A stretch of DNA of 37,952 bases from contig JBOHVS010000072.1 in assembly GCA_050735975.1 (NCBI GenBank), forward strand, positions 1 through 37,952. The letters are read 5' to 3'. Position 1 is the stretch's first letter; each line of letters opens with the position of its first letter. Of the stretch, positions 23,704 through 32,181 are shown in pieces. Source of the DNA: DATMBL01 sp050735975. Lineage in GTDB: Bacteria; Desulfobacterota; Binatia; UBA9968. Under the pieces are notes generated by a model. It was given only the letters and a program-made list of their open reading frames with translations, ran no database searches and was not told where the DNA came from. Both the position numbers and the translations under genes were made by a program.

Positions 23704-24819
23704 GTGAGCTTTCTGCGCATTCAAAATCTCTATAAAACTTTCAATCGGGTCGTTGCTGTCAATCGGCTGGCTCTGGAGATTCGCGAAGGAGAGTTCTTTA
23801 CTCTGCTCGGTTCCAGCGGTTGCGGCAAGACGACAACCCTGCGCTTGGTCGGAGGTTTGGAAAAACCCGACGGCGGAGAAATTTATCTCGGCGACAGGTG
23901 CCTCGCGTCGCAAAGTCAACGACTCTTTGTCAAGCCTGAGAAGCGCGATATGGGCATGGTGTTCCAGTCGTACGCGCTCTGGCCGCACATGACGGTTTTT
24001 GAAAACGTCTCGTATCCCCTCAAGCTGCGCGGCGCCAGCCGGACCGAAATGGAGAAAAACGTTGCGGAAACTTTGGAACTCGTCGGGCTCGCGGGCTTGC
24101 AGGATCGCCCCTCACCGGCGCTGAGCGGCGGCCAGCAACAGCGCGTGGCTTTGGCGCGGGCGTTGGTTTTCTCCCCGCGTGTATTACTGCTCGACGAGCC
24201 GCTGAGCAATCTGGACGCTCAACTGAGGGAAGATATGCGGCGGGAGTTGAAAGGGTTGCAGCAGCGGCTTGGAATCACCGTTCTTTTCGTGACCCATGAT
24301 CAAATCGAGGCGCTGAGTCTCTCCGATCGCATCGCTATTATGAAAGCCGGACAGCTGGAACAGGTGGGCAGTCCGGAGCAGGTTTATTACAATCCGGTGA
24401 CCTCGTTCGTGCGCGATTTCTTGGGGAAGACCTTCTTATTGCCGGGGAAGGTGCTGGGCGTGGCCGAACAAATCATCAATGTCGAGATCCAACAAATCGG
24501 CGCGGCGCGTTTGTCGATCCACCGGAAGCGTGTCGCGTCCGCTCCCAACGGCTTCCCGACCGCGGGCCAAGCGGTCATGGTTGCCATCCGGCCCGAGCAG
24601 GTCGTTTTGTCGGAGACCGCGCCGGAAGGATCGGTAAACGCCATCCCCGCTCAGCTCAAGGCCGCCCAATTCCTCGGCGATCGCTACGAGTACACGGTAA
24701 CCCTCGGTTCAGAGACGCGCGTCTTGGTCTCGCCGGCTTCGCGGCATCTCAAAACCGGCGGGAAGGTCTTTCTCGAGCTCAAATCCGAAGGCATCTCACT
24801 CTGGCCGCGCGAAAGCTAA
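23704..24819 (+). CDS. ABC transporter ATP-binding protein, FbpC/PotA type
   Basis: A 371-residue cytoplasmic ATPase that powers import. It has Walker A GSSGCGKTT (36-44), Q-loop glutamine Q88 in VFQSYALWPH, signature LSGGQ (140-144), Walker B VLLLDE (160-165) and switch histidine H198 in VTHDQ. A C-terminal TOBE-like region of about 130 residues is typical of ferric, spermidine and sugar importers. Start is GTG 23704. It is the only ABC ATPase in the window against two permeases and six binding proteins, and is the last plus-strand gene of module B, ending 22 bases from the converging MFS gene. Confidence 0.93.
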   Translation: MSFLRIQNLYKTFNRVVAVNRLALEIREGEFFTLLGSSGCGKTTTLRLVGGLEKPDGGEIYLGDRCLASQSQRLFVKPEKRDMGMVFQSYALWPHMTVFENVSYPLKLRGASRTEMEKNVAETLELVGLAGLQDRPSPALSGGQQQRVALARALVFSPRVLLLDEPLSNLDAQLREDMRRELKGLQQRLGITVLFVTHDQIEALSLSDRIAIMKAGQLEQVGSPEQVYYNPVTSFVRDFLGKTFLLPGKVLGVAEQIINVEIQQIGAARLSIHRKRVASAPNGFPTAGQAVMVAIRPEQVVLSETAPEGSVNAIPAQLKAAQFLGDRYEYTVTLGSETRVLVSPASRHLKTGGKVFLELKSEGISLWPRES

Positions 24820-24841
24820 CCCTCGCGGGTCGTGGGGAGAC

Positions 24842-26122
24842 TCACTTACGAGCCCCCAGTTCTTCCGTTTGAATATTCGCTTCATTCCAGCGAAATTTCG
24901 GAATCTGCGGCACTTTCCACGACGCGATCAGCGTCACCATCGATACCAGAATTCCCCCGACCACCGTCGCCTCACGCGCGCCGATAAGCGGAACGATGAG
25001 TCCGGTTTGCATCTGTCCCAGCGGATGAAGCCCTCGATTGCTTAACTGGAAAACCCCCATCACCCTTCCGCGAAATCTTTCCGGCGTATTCATCTGCAAG
25101 ATAGTCCCGCGGGCGGCGGCCCAGATGGTATCCGTTGCGCCCACCAGCGTCATGATCAGTAAAGAGAGAAGAAAGGTAGGCGAAAGACCAAAGAGAGCGA
25201 AACTCATGCCGTAAACAATCGCCGCGATAAATAAAATCCCGCCCTGGCCCGGGCGTTGGCCTATCGCGATGTAAAGACTGGAACCGATGACAGCGCCGAG
25301 CCCGCGCGCCGATTGAAGCAGCCCAAAACCCTGGGCGCCAACCCGTAAAATATCACTGGCAAAAATAGTTAAAATGGCATGGTTGAGACCGAATAACGAA
25401 GATGCGCCCTCCATGATCATGATGCCTAGAACCACCGGCTGGGAGATGATGTAAGAAAATCCTTCCGTGGTCTGGCTAAGAAAATGGCGACGTTGGATCC
25501 CTGGGGTGGGTGAGGGGCGCATGAGGAGGAGAGCAAAGACGACCACAAAAAAACTCGCGGCATTGGCGTAGAAAGCGCCCGACGTCCCCATGAAGCTAAT
25601 GGCGATTCCGCCGAGAGAGGGACCGATAAGGGCCGCTCCTTTCCACAATAGGGAATTGAGCGCCACGGCGTTAGGCAGGGCGGATCGCGGGATCAGTGAC
25701 GGAAACAACGCCTGGCGCGCCGGTCCATCGAAGGAGCCGACCATCGAGCTGATAAATGTGAAGGTATAGATCTGCCAGGTCTCGATGTTGCCGGAATGAT
25801 CCAACACGGCAAGGCCTAGAGTGAGCATGCCCAGAACGACCTGAGTCCAAAGGAGCAGCCAGCGCCGGTCGTAACGATCGGCGAAGGTGCCGCTGATTAA
25901 TCCCAAGCCAATGGCCGGAACCGCGCGGAAAACTCCGTTGAGGCCCAACTGGACCGGAGAATTGGTGAGCTCATACAAAAGCCAGTTGGTGGCGGTCATC
26001 TGCATCCAGGTGCCGATGTTGGAAACAAGAAGACCGGTCCAAAAGAGACGGAAATCGCGATATTGCAAAGCCGCGAGACGGCCCGCCGGCGGTGGATTGG
26101 AATCAGGGGATGGATCTGGCAT
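24842..26122 (-). CDS. MFS transporter (EntS/MFS_3-like)
   Basis: A 426-residue major facilitator protein with about 12 membrane segments. It opens with YRDFRLFWTGLLVSNIGTWMQ and carries the family loop GTFADRYDRRWLL near residue 80 (motif A-like), a long central loop, and a motif MNTPERFRGRVMGVF near 345. The subgroup contains efflux carriers for siderophores and drugs. Third gene of a minus-strand run after the BNR protein and LigB dioxygenase (102-base gap). A role in moving aromatic substrates or expelling products is possible but only inferred. Confidence 0.88.
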   Translation of the reverse strand: MPDPSPDSNPPPAGRLAALQYRDFRLFWTGLLVSNIGTWMQMTATNWLLYELTNSPVQLGLNGVFRAVPAIGLGLISGTFADRYDRRWLLLWTQVVLGMLTLGLAVLDHSGNIETWQIYTFTFISSMVGSFDGPARQALFPSLIPRSALPNAVALNSLLWKGAALIGPSLGGIAISFMGTSGAFYANAASFFVVVFALLLMRPSPTPGIQRRHFLSQTTEGFSYIISQPVVLGIMIMEGASSLFGLNHAILTIFASDILRVGAQGFGLLQSARGLGAVIGSSLYIAIGQRPGQGGILFIAAIVYGMSFALFGLSPTFLLSLLIMTLVGATDTIWAAARGTILQMNTPERFRGRVMGVFQLSNRGLHPLGQMQTGLIVPLIGAREATVVGGILVSMVTLIASWKVPQIPKFRWNEANIQTEELGARK

Positions 26123-26224
26123 CGGCGGGCAGTGCTAATCCTGGCAATTGTGAACTCATGGCGGCAAAATTCGCTTTGTCGCTATGCTGTTAGTGCTGAA
26201 GTCAACAGAATCGGCGGCAAGTTG

Positions 26225-27127
26225 CTACGCTAAATTCCACGAGGCAAAACCCATCGCGCACCCCACCCCTGTGGTGGTCCGATAAAGGGGATAATACTGG
26301 ACGACGTTACCTTTGGTGTTCGCGGCCCCGGCTGTGACGATCCAGTTGCGGATCTCGGACGTTCCTTCCACCAGGATAGGACCCGGCATCGCGCTCATGT
26401 AATCGGCTTCATTCTGCTCGAGCGCTTGGAGAAACCGATGATCGAGCGCCTCGTCGATTTTCGTGTGGCTGAGGCCGCCGGAGCCGACGATCACGACGCG
26501 GTCTTGGTTCGCGGAATCGCGCAAGACGGAACCCAAGCTCCGGCCGAATTCGAGACAGCGCTTGGCCGAAGGCGCCGGCGGATAATAGGTGTTAACCATG
26601 ATGGGGATGATGCGGCATTTGGGTTCCGGCATAAGAAACTTGAGCACGCGGGCGAAGGCGTGACCAAGCCCGCCGTCGTAACGAGTCCGCCTGGAATAAG
26701 CCGGGTCGAAACCCTCCTCCATAAGGCCGTTGATCATTGCCTCGGCGAGCTTGGCGGCGACCCGGTATTTCGCGCGATTTTCGGTTCTGGGTTGGTTCAG
26801 ATATCTCAGGCTGGTGCTTGCTTCGACCTCTTCTCCCATGTAGATCGTGAACGGCGGCATGTTATCGTCGACCAGATTTTCATGTTGATCGTCGCCCACC
26901 ACGATGAGAACATCCGGACGCAGCGCCTCCAGCTTTTCGCGCAAGACGTGGATGGCATTCATGCAACCCCGCCACTTCGCCCACTTTACCTCCAGTGTTT
27001 CTTTTTCCAGCTCGGGTTTTTCCGGTAGGCGCTCCGCTTCCCGATTACGCAGCAAGCCCCATTGATCGGGATTGAGCATCAGTTGTGGGGCATGGGACAT
27101 GGCCAGGCAGCCGACTAGATTCGCCAT
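26225..27127 (-). CDS. LigB-type (class III) extradiol ring-cleavage dioxygenase
   Basis: A 300-residue cytoplasmic Fe(II) dioxygenase of the family that holds the protocatechuate 4,5-dioxygenase catalytic subunit and gallate dioxygenases. Candidate iron ligands are H12 (MSHAP), H82 (DDQHEN) and E247 (EGTSEIRNW); the catalytic base candidate is H211 (GGLSHT). Length fits a LigB-only chain; no small LigA-like partner is nearby. ATG 27127 reads MANLVGCLAMSHAP, normal for the family. It would supply ring fission for a dihydroxylated product of the Rieske/dehydrogenase/decarboxylase genes on the other strand. The substrate is not readable from the sequence. Confidence 0.88.
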   Translation of the reverse strand: MANLVGCLAMSHAPQLMLNPDQWGLLRNREAERLPEKPELEKETLEVKWAKWRGCMNAIHVLREKLEALRPDVLIVVGDDQHENLVDDNMPPFTIYMGEEVEASTSLRYLNQPRTENRAKYRVAAKLAEAMINGLMEEGFDPAYSRRTRYDGGLGHAFARVLKFLMPEPKCRIIPIMVNTYYPPAPSAKRCLEFGRSLGSVLRDSANQDRVVIVGSGGLSHTKIDEALDHRFLQALEQNEADYMSAMPGPILVEGTSEIRNWIVTAGAANTKGNVVQYYPLYRTTTGVGCAMGFASWNLA

Positions 27128-27140
27128 AGTAAGTTCCGCG

Positions 27141-27201
27141 CCTCGGGTCTCGCGTCTCGGGTTGCCGCCGGACTCGGGACTCGAAACGCTAGACTCGAGA
27201 C
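27141..27201. repeat. Low-complexity repeat of CTCGGG/ACTCGA units
   Basis: The 84-base gap between the LigB and BNR genes is built from variants of CTCGGGTCTCG and GACTCGGGACTCG, ending AGACTCGAGACT. It is partly self-complementary. Such arrays may be replication-slippage products; no function is evident. Confidence 0.4.
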
Positions 27202-27211
27202 TTATTTCTTA

Positions 27212-28255
27212 TCACGCGCGCGCGGCCTTCATGTCGGAGAGCGCCGGCGCTTTCACATCGAGCTTGAACCAGTTTGCACCGCTGTCGTCGCTCCCAAAAA
27301 GGTCGCCGTTGCGCTGCGCGGCGAACATGCGGTCCGAGTTGGCCGGATCAAAGGTAAAGGATTCCACGAAGCTCCGGTTTGCCTGCGAGAGTTCGTTGTC
27401 CAGCTTTTTCCAACTCTTGCCGCCATCCGTCGATTGAATCAGAAAAGCTTCAGCCCCGGAAGGACGCCTTCTCCATGCGCCGGGTTGGCCGTTGGCCACG
27501 GCGGAGTACATAACGTTGGAATTTTTCGGATGGATCACCAGCGGAACGGAGTATTCTTCGCGAAACTCTGCGGCCATGGGCTGCCAGCTTTTACCGCCGT
27601 CATCGCTCGAATAGAGCGCGCGCCCCTTTGCGACGCCCGCGCGCGCGTCGTGACCGCCCGTGGCGATGAAGATTTGTTTCGTGTTCTCGGGATGAAGCGC
27701 GATCGTGTGGACATCGGCGTCGAGGTTGTGATTGAGCAGTTCCCAACGCGCGCCGCCATCCGTCGTCTTGAGCATGTAACCGACTTGCAGCGCCACGTAC
27801 ATCGTTTTGGGATCCTTCGGATCGATTACGATATCGCGCACGTGCGGTTCAACCGCCGCGACGGGGTAGACGACCGTTTGCACCCACGGAATATCCCAGA
27901 CGGAATCCAGGCAATCCCAGCTTTTGCCGGCGTCGCGGCTGATAAAAACATCGATCGGTTCAGTGCCGGCATAGAGGGTATCTGGGTCGCGCGGGTCGAT
28001 CGTAAGGCAACGAACTTTGCCGGGGCCGCGCCTGCCGTAGGAAGGTTTTTTCCACGTCGCGCCAAAATCTTCGCTGAGCCAAACGCCGTCGCCGCGCGTT
28101 CCGGCGAAGACGCGGTTGGGCGCCGAAGGCATCACTGCAACTTCCGGGACGGACCATTCTTTCAGAGCGTGATTCGCCACTTTCCAAGAGCGACCGTCTT
28201 CGCTCTTAAGCGTGACCACGCCTTCATCTGTTCCCAAGTAAAGAATCGATGCCAT
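27212..28255 (-). CDS. BNR/Asp-box beta-propeller protein
   Basis: A 347-residue protein with at least four Asp-boxes of the S/T-x-D-x-G-x-x-W type: TTDGGARW, SDDGGKSW, STDGGKSW and SDDSGANW, plus SEDFGATW and SRDAGKSW. It should fold as a beta-propeller like sialidases or Ycf48-type factors. The start chosen is the ATG read on the minus strand at 28255 (MASILYLGTDEGV), which has GGGAGGGTT upstream; no signal peptide is seen, so it looks cytoplasmic, unusual for this fold. It leads a minus-strand run with LigB and MFS genes. No sialidase catalytic arginine triad was identified. Confidence 0.85.
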   Translation of the reverse strand: MASILYLGTDEGVVTLKSEDGRSWKVANHALKEWSVPEVAVMPSAPNRVFAGTRGDGVWLSEDFGATWKKPSYGRRGPGKVRCLTIDPRDPDTLYAGTEPIDVFISRDAGKSWDCLDSVWDIPWVQTVVYPVAAVEPHVRDIVIDPKDPKTMYVALQVGYMLKTTDGGARWELLNHNLDADVHTIALHPENTKQIFIATGGHDARAGVAKGRALYSSDDGGKSWQPMAAEFREEYSVPLVIHPKNSNVMYSAVANGQPGAWRRRPSGAEAFLIQSTDGGKSWKKLDNELSQANRSFVESFTFDPANSDRMFAAQRNGDLFGSDDSGANWFKLDVKAPALSDMKAARA

Positions 28256-28474
28256 AAATAACCCTCCCAAATTTGCTCGGACTATATCTACTACAGTACG
28301 AATGCCTCGACAAGTTGAACGAACTGAAACTCCAGTCGGCTCAAGCTGTTCAAATCATGGAAGACGAACGGTCAATAATTGCGATTTCCGACGCTTCTTG
28401 CGGTTCGTCTTCAGCCGTTATCCGAATTACCCTTTGCGCGTTCGAGCCCAATTGCCCTACAATATAGACGCCAT

Positions 28475-29407
28475 ATGAATCCTGCGGTCAGCGTCATTGT
28501 TGTGTCCGACTATGGAGGAGGGGAAGCCAAAGCGTGGAATCACCTTAGAGCTACCCTGGCGGCATTGGCCCGGCAGGACTTTCAAGGCCCCACCGAGTTT
28601 CTTCTTTCGGAACGCGCCGCGTTCAAACATCAGATTCCGGACGACTTGTTGACAATTCTGCCTTCATTGAAGCTTGTTCTGTCCGAGACCTCTTCGTCCT
28701 ATGAGCTCAAGAACGAAGGCGTCCTGGCGGCCTCGGCGGATATTGTGGCTATTCTCGACGCGGACTGTGTTCCCGATATGGCGTGGCTGGGTCACCTTAT
28801 GGAAACGCTGCGCAGTCACCCGAAAGCAGCAGCCGTCAGCGGAAGAACCTTGTACGCGGGCCTTAACCTGACAGATCGAGTCCTGGGTTTGCTTTCAAGG
28901 TCCTATCTGGACCCCGGCCGTGCCGGCAAAACGCGGTTCATTTCAAACAACAACATGGCGTGCCGTCGCTCCGTCTATCTAGATTATCCGCTGCCCACAG
29001 ATGCCGGTCCGTTCGCGTCACGCCTGCAATCCGAGGCCATCGTTCGTAGTGGCGGGCAGTTGCGGTTTGAACCTCGAATGCTCGTAGTTCACGACTTTGA
29101 AGGGTGGTCTATGGAAGCGGATATTCGACGGAACATCGGTTACGGCACCGTGATCACGCGACTTCGCGATCCGCTGCAGCCTTTCGCGTGGCTGACGCGC
29201 ATCGGATATGCGTCGGTTCCGCTGTTCGCCGCGGGGAAGACTCTGGACAGTTTCTTAGACTGCATTCGATGCGGTCGCTATTACCATGTTCGATGGTACG
29301 AACTTCCGATCGCTTTTCTCCTGGCGGTTGTGGTTCACGCTATGGAGGTTCCCGGCATGATCCGCGCCTTTCGCGGCCGAGAGCTTGCCGAAACGGCCTA
29401 CCGCTAG
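28475..29407 (+). CDS. Glycosyltransferase family 2
   Basis: A 310-residue GT-A fold enzyme. It begins MNPAVSVIVVSDYGGGEAKA, then ASADIVAILDADCVPDMAW near residue 90 with the DxD metal/nucleotide-sugar motif, and a C-terminal hydrophobic stretch (ELPIAFLLAVVVHAM) that may anchor it to the membrane. ATG 28475 is preferred; the frame is open to 28379 but the extension is atypical. The next glycosyltransferase starts about 50 bases after its stop. Acceptor and sugar are unknown; no other polysaccharide genes are nearby. Confidence 0.85.
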   Translation: MNPAVSVIVVSDYGGGEAKAWNHLRATLAALARQDFQGPTEFLLSERAAFKHQIPDDLLTILPSLKLVLSETSSSYELKNEGVLAASADIVAILDADCVPDMAWLGHLMETLRSHPKAAAVSGRTLYAGLNLTDRVLGLLSRSYLDPGRAGKTRFISNNNMACRRSVYLDYPLPTDAGPFASRLQSEAIVRSGGQLRFEPRMLVVHDFEGWSMEADIRRNIGYGTVITRLRDPLQPFAWLTRIGYASVPLFAAGKTLDSFLDCIRCGRYYHVRWYELPIAFLLAVVVHAMEVPGMIRAFRGRELAETAYR

Positions 29408-29459
29408 ACTGCGACAAACGATTCATACTTCTATTGATGCGGACGACCGGCCGATTTCA

Positions 29460-30620
29460 GTGAATCATAAATCTCCGAACATTTTGCTGCTTTCGATCAT
29501 TGATCCTGCCGTTGATCGGGGCGGCGCGGGGACGGTCACCCGTGCTCTTATAAGGTTGCTGCAACAGGAGCCTCTGAACGCCCGCGTCGAGTGTATTCAC
29601 CCCAAGTCCGTTTTCCAAAGCCTGCACCGCGTCCGTCAGTTGAGGAGCGTGGCGAAGTCACTTGTTTCGTCATGGCCTTCCAAGGCGGCTTTTACGTATT
29701 CCCGCCGGATGTTGCGTGCCGCCAAGCGTTTGGTTGAGGAGCAACAATTCGATTTGATTCTACTCAATGGCTCCGACCTTCTATGGCTAATGCGCGAGCT
29801 GCCGCCTGCCATTCCCAGGGTTCTGTTTGCTCACAACATTGAACATCGCCTGTTCTTGTCGCAAGTCAGCAGTCTACATTCACGCTTACGTCCTCTTCGC
29901 GGCATCATGCTGCGCGATTGGAAGCGGCTGCGGAAGTATGAGCTGAGCGGAATGCAGCGAATCGAGAACGCTATGTTCCTGTCCAGCCGGGATGCTGACT
30001 TCGCTCAAAGAAGATTTCCGCATATGAATCAGCTCCTGGTTCCGCCTCTGTTCGAATATCAGCCGGTGGAACGGTCTCGGACAAGGACTGCGGGTGGCCG
30101 CACGGAGATCGGATTTTTGGCTAATTTCGGCTGGTGGCCCAACCGCGACGGTTTGCATTGGTTCCTGAAAAGAGTGTTCCCCTACACCGGCGAAGATACG
30201 CGACTTCATCTGTTCGGCGAACAAAGTCACAAGGCTGCGTCGAGCCATCCGCGGATTGTGAAGCACGGGTTCTTCGCAGACGTCCGGGAAATCTGGCCGC
30301 TTTGCGACTTCATGGTGTGCCCGATTTTTTCCGGAGGCGGAGCGAAGATCAAGCTGGCCGAGGCCGTCTACAACGGCGTTCCCGTGCTTGCGAGCTCCTT
30401 TGCGGCGCGAGGACTGCCGTTGGATCCGGATGATACTGGAATTGTACTGCTAGACCGCGCGGAAGAATGGATCGACTTTCTGCGCTCACCTGCTGCCCAC
30501 GAGTTTGGAAGCCGAAAAGTGTCGGCCCATGCAGCCCAAACATTCGCCCTTCAGTCACATCTACCACCGGTACAAAGATTCATTTGCAAAGTCATCACCG
30601 GCCCGCTCGGCACCTGGTAG
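29460..30620 (+). CDS. Glycosyltransferase family 1/4 (GT-B fold)
   Basis: A 386-residue glycosyltransferase when started at GTG 29460 (VNHKSPNILLLSIIDPAVDRGG). A TTG at 29385 would add 25 residues and overlap the previous gene; neither start has a strong ribosome site. The N-terminal half has VLFAHNIEHRLF near residue 120, and the C-terminal half has FLANFGWWPNRDGLHWFL and CPIFSGGGAKIKLAEAVYNG near 290-315, the nucleotide-sugar binding region. It probably works with the upstream family 2 enzyme on a surface glycan. Confidence 0.85.
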   Translation: MNHKSPNILLLSIIDPAVDRGGAGTVTRALIRLLQQEPLNARVECIHPKSVFQSLHRVRQLRSVAKSLVSSWPSKAAFTYSRRMLRAAKRLVEEQQFDLILLNGSDLLWLMRELPPAIPRVLFAHNIEHRLFLSQVSSLHSRLRPLRGIMLRDWKRLRKYELSGMQRIENAMFLSSRDADFAQRRFPHMNQLLVPPLFEYQPVERSRTRTAGGRTEIGFLANFGWWPNRDGLHWFLKRVFPYTGEDTRLHLFGEQSHKAASSHPRIVKHGFFADVREIWPLCDFMVCPIFSGGGAKIKLAEAVYNGVPVLASSFAARGLPLDPDDTGIVLLDRAEEWIDFLRSPAAHEFGSRKVSAHAAQTFALQSHLPPVQRFICKVITGPLGTW

Positions 30621-30797
30621 ATAAAGAGCAGGCGTGATATCGATCAGCCCCGAGGCTGTCGCATAACTAGGAAAACTACGCGGCTGTGTTCCACGGCTGA
30701 CACAAAATCCAAGTAGCTTAGCCTGTCCCACGAAAGTTTAATCCGGCCCAATTCTTGCTGAAGCTGAGATCAATCAGCACCGGAAAGGAGGGGGGTC

Positions 30798-30872
30798 ATG
30801 CATAGTATTTTCTATATTATCGGAGTCATAGTCGTGGTGATTTTTATTCTGAGCTTTCTTGGGGTGTGGTAG
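30798..30872 (+). CDS. 24-residue single-pass membrane micropeptide
   Basis: ATG 30798 is preceded by a very strong AAAGGAGGGGGG at 30784-30795 and encodes MHSIFYIIGVIVVVIFILSF followed by LGVW, then TAG. Nearly the whole peptide is one membrane helix. Tiny proteins of this look are common in proteobacteria but have no known role that I can name. The strong ribosome site and clean hydrophobic pattern support it despite its size. It stands alone between a glycosyltransferase and a converging Ldh gene. Confidence 0.6.
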   Translation: MHSIFYIIGVIVVVIFILSFLGVW

Positions 30873-30983
30873 GGAGCGAAGCGCTGGGTAAGCTCGCTGA
30901 GATCTTGACTCTCGGCAAATTCACGTGTGATCGGGTCATCGTCACATGAATTCGTAGAGATGTGGTTACACGCGTGAGGGCGC

Positions 30984-32087
30984 TCAGATCACGAATGGGA
31001 TCCCGCTTTGTCGTGAGATATCCAGCAGGTCGTCAACCACAGGTTTGATTAGAGGGATGCCCTCTTTGCTTCTGATAAATTCCGCTTCTCTCTCGGGGTC
31101 GCCCGGAATCAGCGGTCCATTCGTGCCCGGCGCCGGTTTGGAGTTGCGGAATACGCGGATCCATTCATCGATCTGTTTCTTGAACTCGTCTTTGTCGATG
31201 AAGCCCTCGATTTGCATTGCTCCGAAAAAGTGGCCGATGCCTTTACCCACGCTGCGCTCGGGAGTTTCTTGGCGCAATGCGAACGGCGGGGTGAAGGGTC
31301 CCCAGTTCGCGCCGCTTAGCACGGAGCACAGAATGTCAACCATTGAAGCCAACGCATAGCCCTTGTGACCGCCCAGTTCTTTTTCCGAGCCGAGCGGCAG
31401 TTGCGCGCAGCCGTCGATCATGTCTTGCGGATGGGTGGTTGACCGGCCGTCCTTATCGATGATCCAGCCTTTCGGGACCTCTGCCTTTTTTCGCAACGCA
31501 ATCTCTATCTTACCGTAAGCAACGGCGCTGGTCGCCATATCGATCACGATCGCCGGCTCTTTGTATCCGGGAAAGGCGATCGCGACCGGATTTGTTCCGA
31601 GCATTCTTTCCGCGCCCCACAAGGGCGCTACCAGTTTTGTTGAATTCGTCATCGCCCAACCAATGAGATCTCTTTCGAGCGCTTTCAGCGGGTAGTAGCC
31701 GGCGATGCCGAAATGGTTGGTGTTGCACACGCTCACCCAGCCTGACCCATACATTTCCGCTTTCTCCATGGCGATTTCATTTGCCTTGGGCCCGACCACC
31801 AAACCCAATCCGTTATCGCCATCGACGGTTGCAACGCTCCCTTTTTCGCGGACGATCTTGATAGCCGGCGCGGGGTTGATTCGCCCGAGCCTTAAGAGAT
31901 CGAAGTAAGTGTGCAACCTTGCTATCCCATGCGAGTCGATGCCTCTCAGGTCAGCTTTGGCCAATACATCTGCGGCCTGGCGGCCGTCGGCCTCGGCTAT
32001 TCCGAAGTGAATGAACACCTCGGTAGAAAAATTCTTGAGGTAATCGAAGGGAAAGAGATAAATGTCTCCCTTGTCGGTCAGAACCAT
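30984..32087 (-). CDS. Ldh family NAD(P)-dependent oxidoreductase (malate/L-lactate/sulfolactate dehydrogenase type)
   Basis: A 367-residue cytoplasmic dehydrogenase of the Ldh_2 family, unrelated to classical lactate dehydrogenase. Visible landmarks are RGIDSHGIARLHTY (H53), NTNHFGIAGYY (H125), MLGTNPVAIAFPG and ELGGHKGYALASMVD. Members act on 2-hydroxyacids such as malate, lactate, ureidoglycolate or sulfolactate. The start at 32087 adds a short tail before the usual LFPFDYLKNF; there is no clear ribosome site. A sulfolactate role would fit the decarboxylase pair at 36717-37834, but those genes are 4.6 kb away on the other strand. Confidence 0.87.
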   Translation of the reverse strand: MVLTDKGDIYLFPFDYLKNFSTEVFIHFGIAEADGRQAADVLAKADLRGIDSHGIARLHTYFDLLRLGRINPAPAIKIVREKGSVATVDGDNGLGLVVGPKANEIAMEKAEMYGSGWVSVCNTNHFGIAGYYPLKALERDLIGWAMTNSTKLVAPLWGAERMLGTNPVAIAFPGYKEPAIVIDMATSAVAYGKIEIALRKKAEVPKGWIIDKDGRSTTHPQDMIDGCAQLPLGSEKELGGHKGYALASMVDILCSVLSGANWGPFTPPFALRQETPERSVGKGIGHFFGAMQIEGFIDKDEFKKQIDEWIRVFRNSKPAPGTNGPLIPGDPEREAEFIRSKEGIPLIKPVVDDLLDISRQSGIPFVI

Positions 32088-32181
32088 AATTGACGTCCGT
32101 TGTGAGCAGGCTAGCGAAGAAAGGGTTCTTGTGTCAACGCGAGGGGTGATGGAAGAGCGGCGGCCGGCTCGGGCCGAGGGG

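Noticed and set aside
7308..24819. Reading the SBP/permease/ATPase set as a ferric iron importer
   Set aside because: The fold and fused permease resemble FbpABC, but the genes are interleaved with decarboxylases and oxygenases and no siderophore or iron-regulated gene is present. Organic anion uptake is more likely, though iron is not disproved.
24820..24841. A bidirectional terminator between the converging ATPase and MFS genes
   Set aside because: The 22-base gap has no stable hairpin followed by a T-run. No convincing intrinsic terminator was found elsewhere in the window either.
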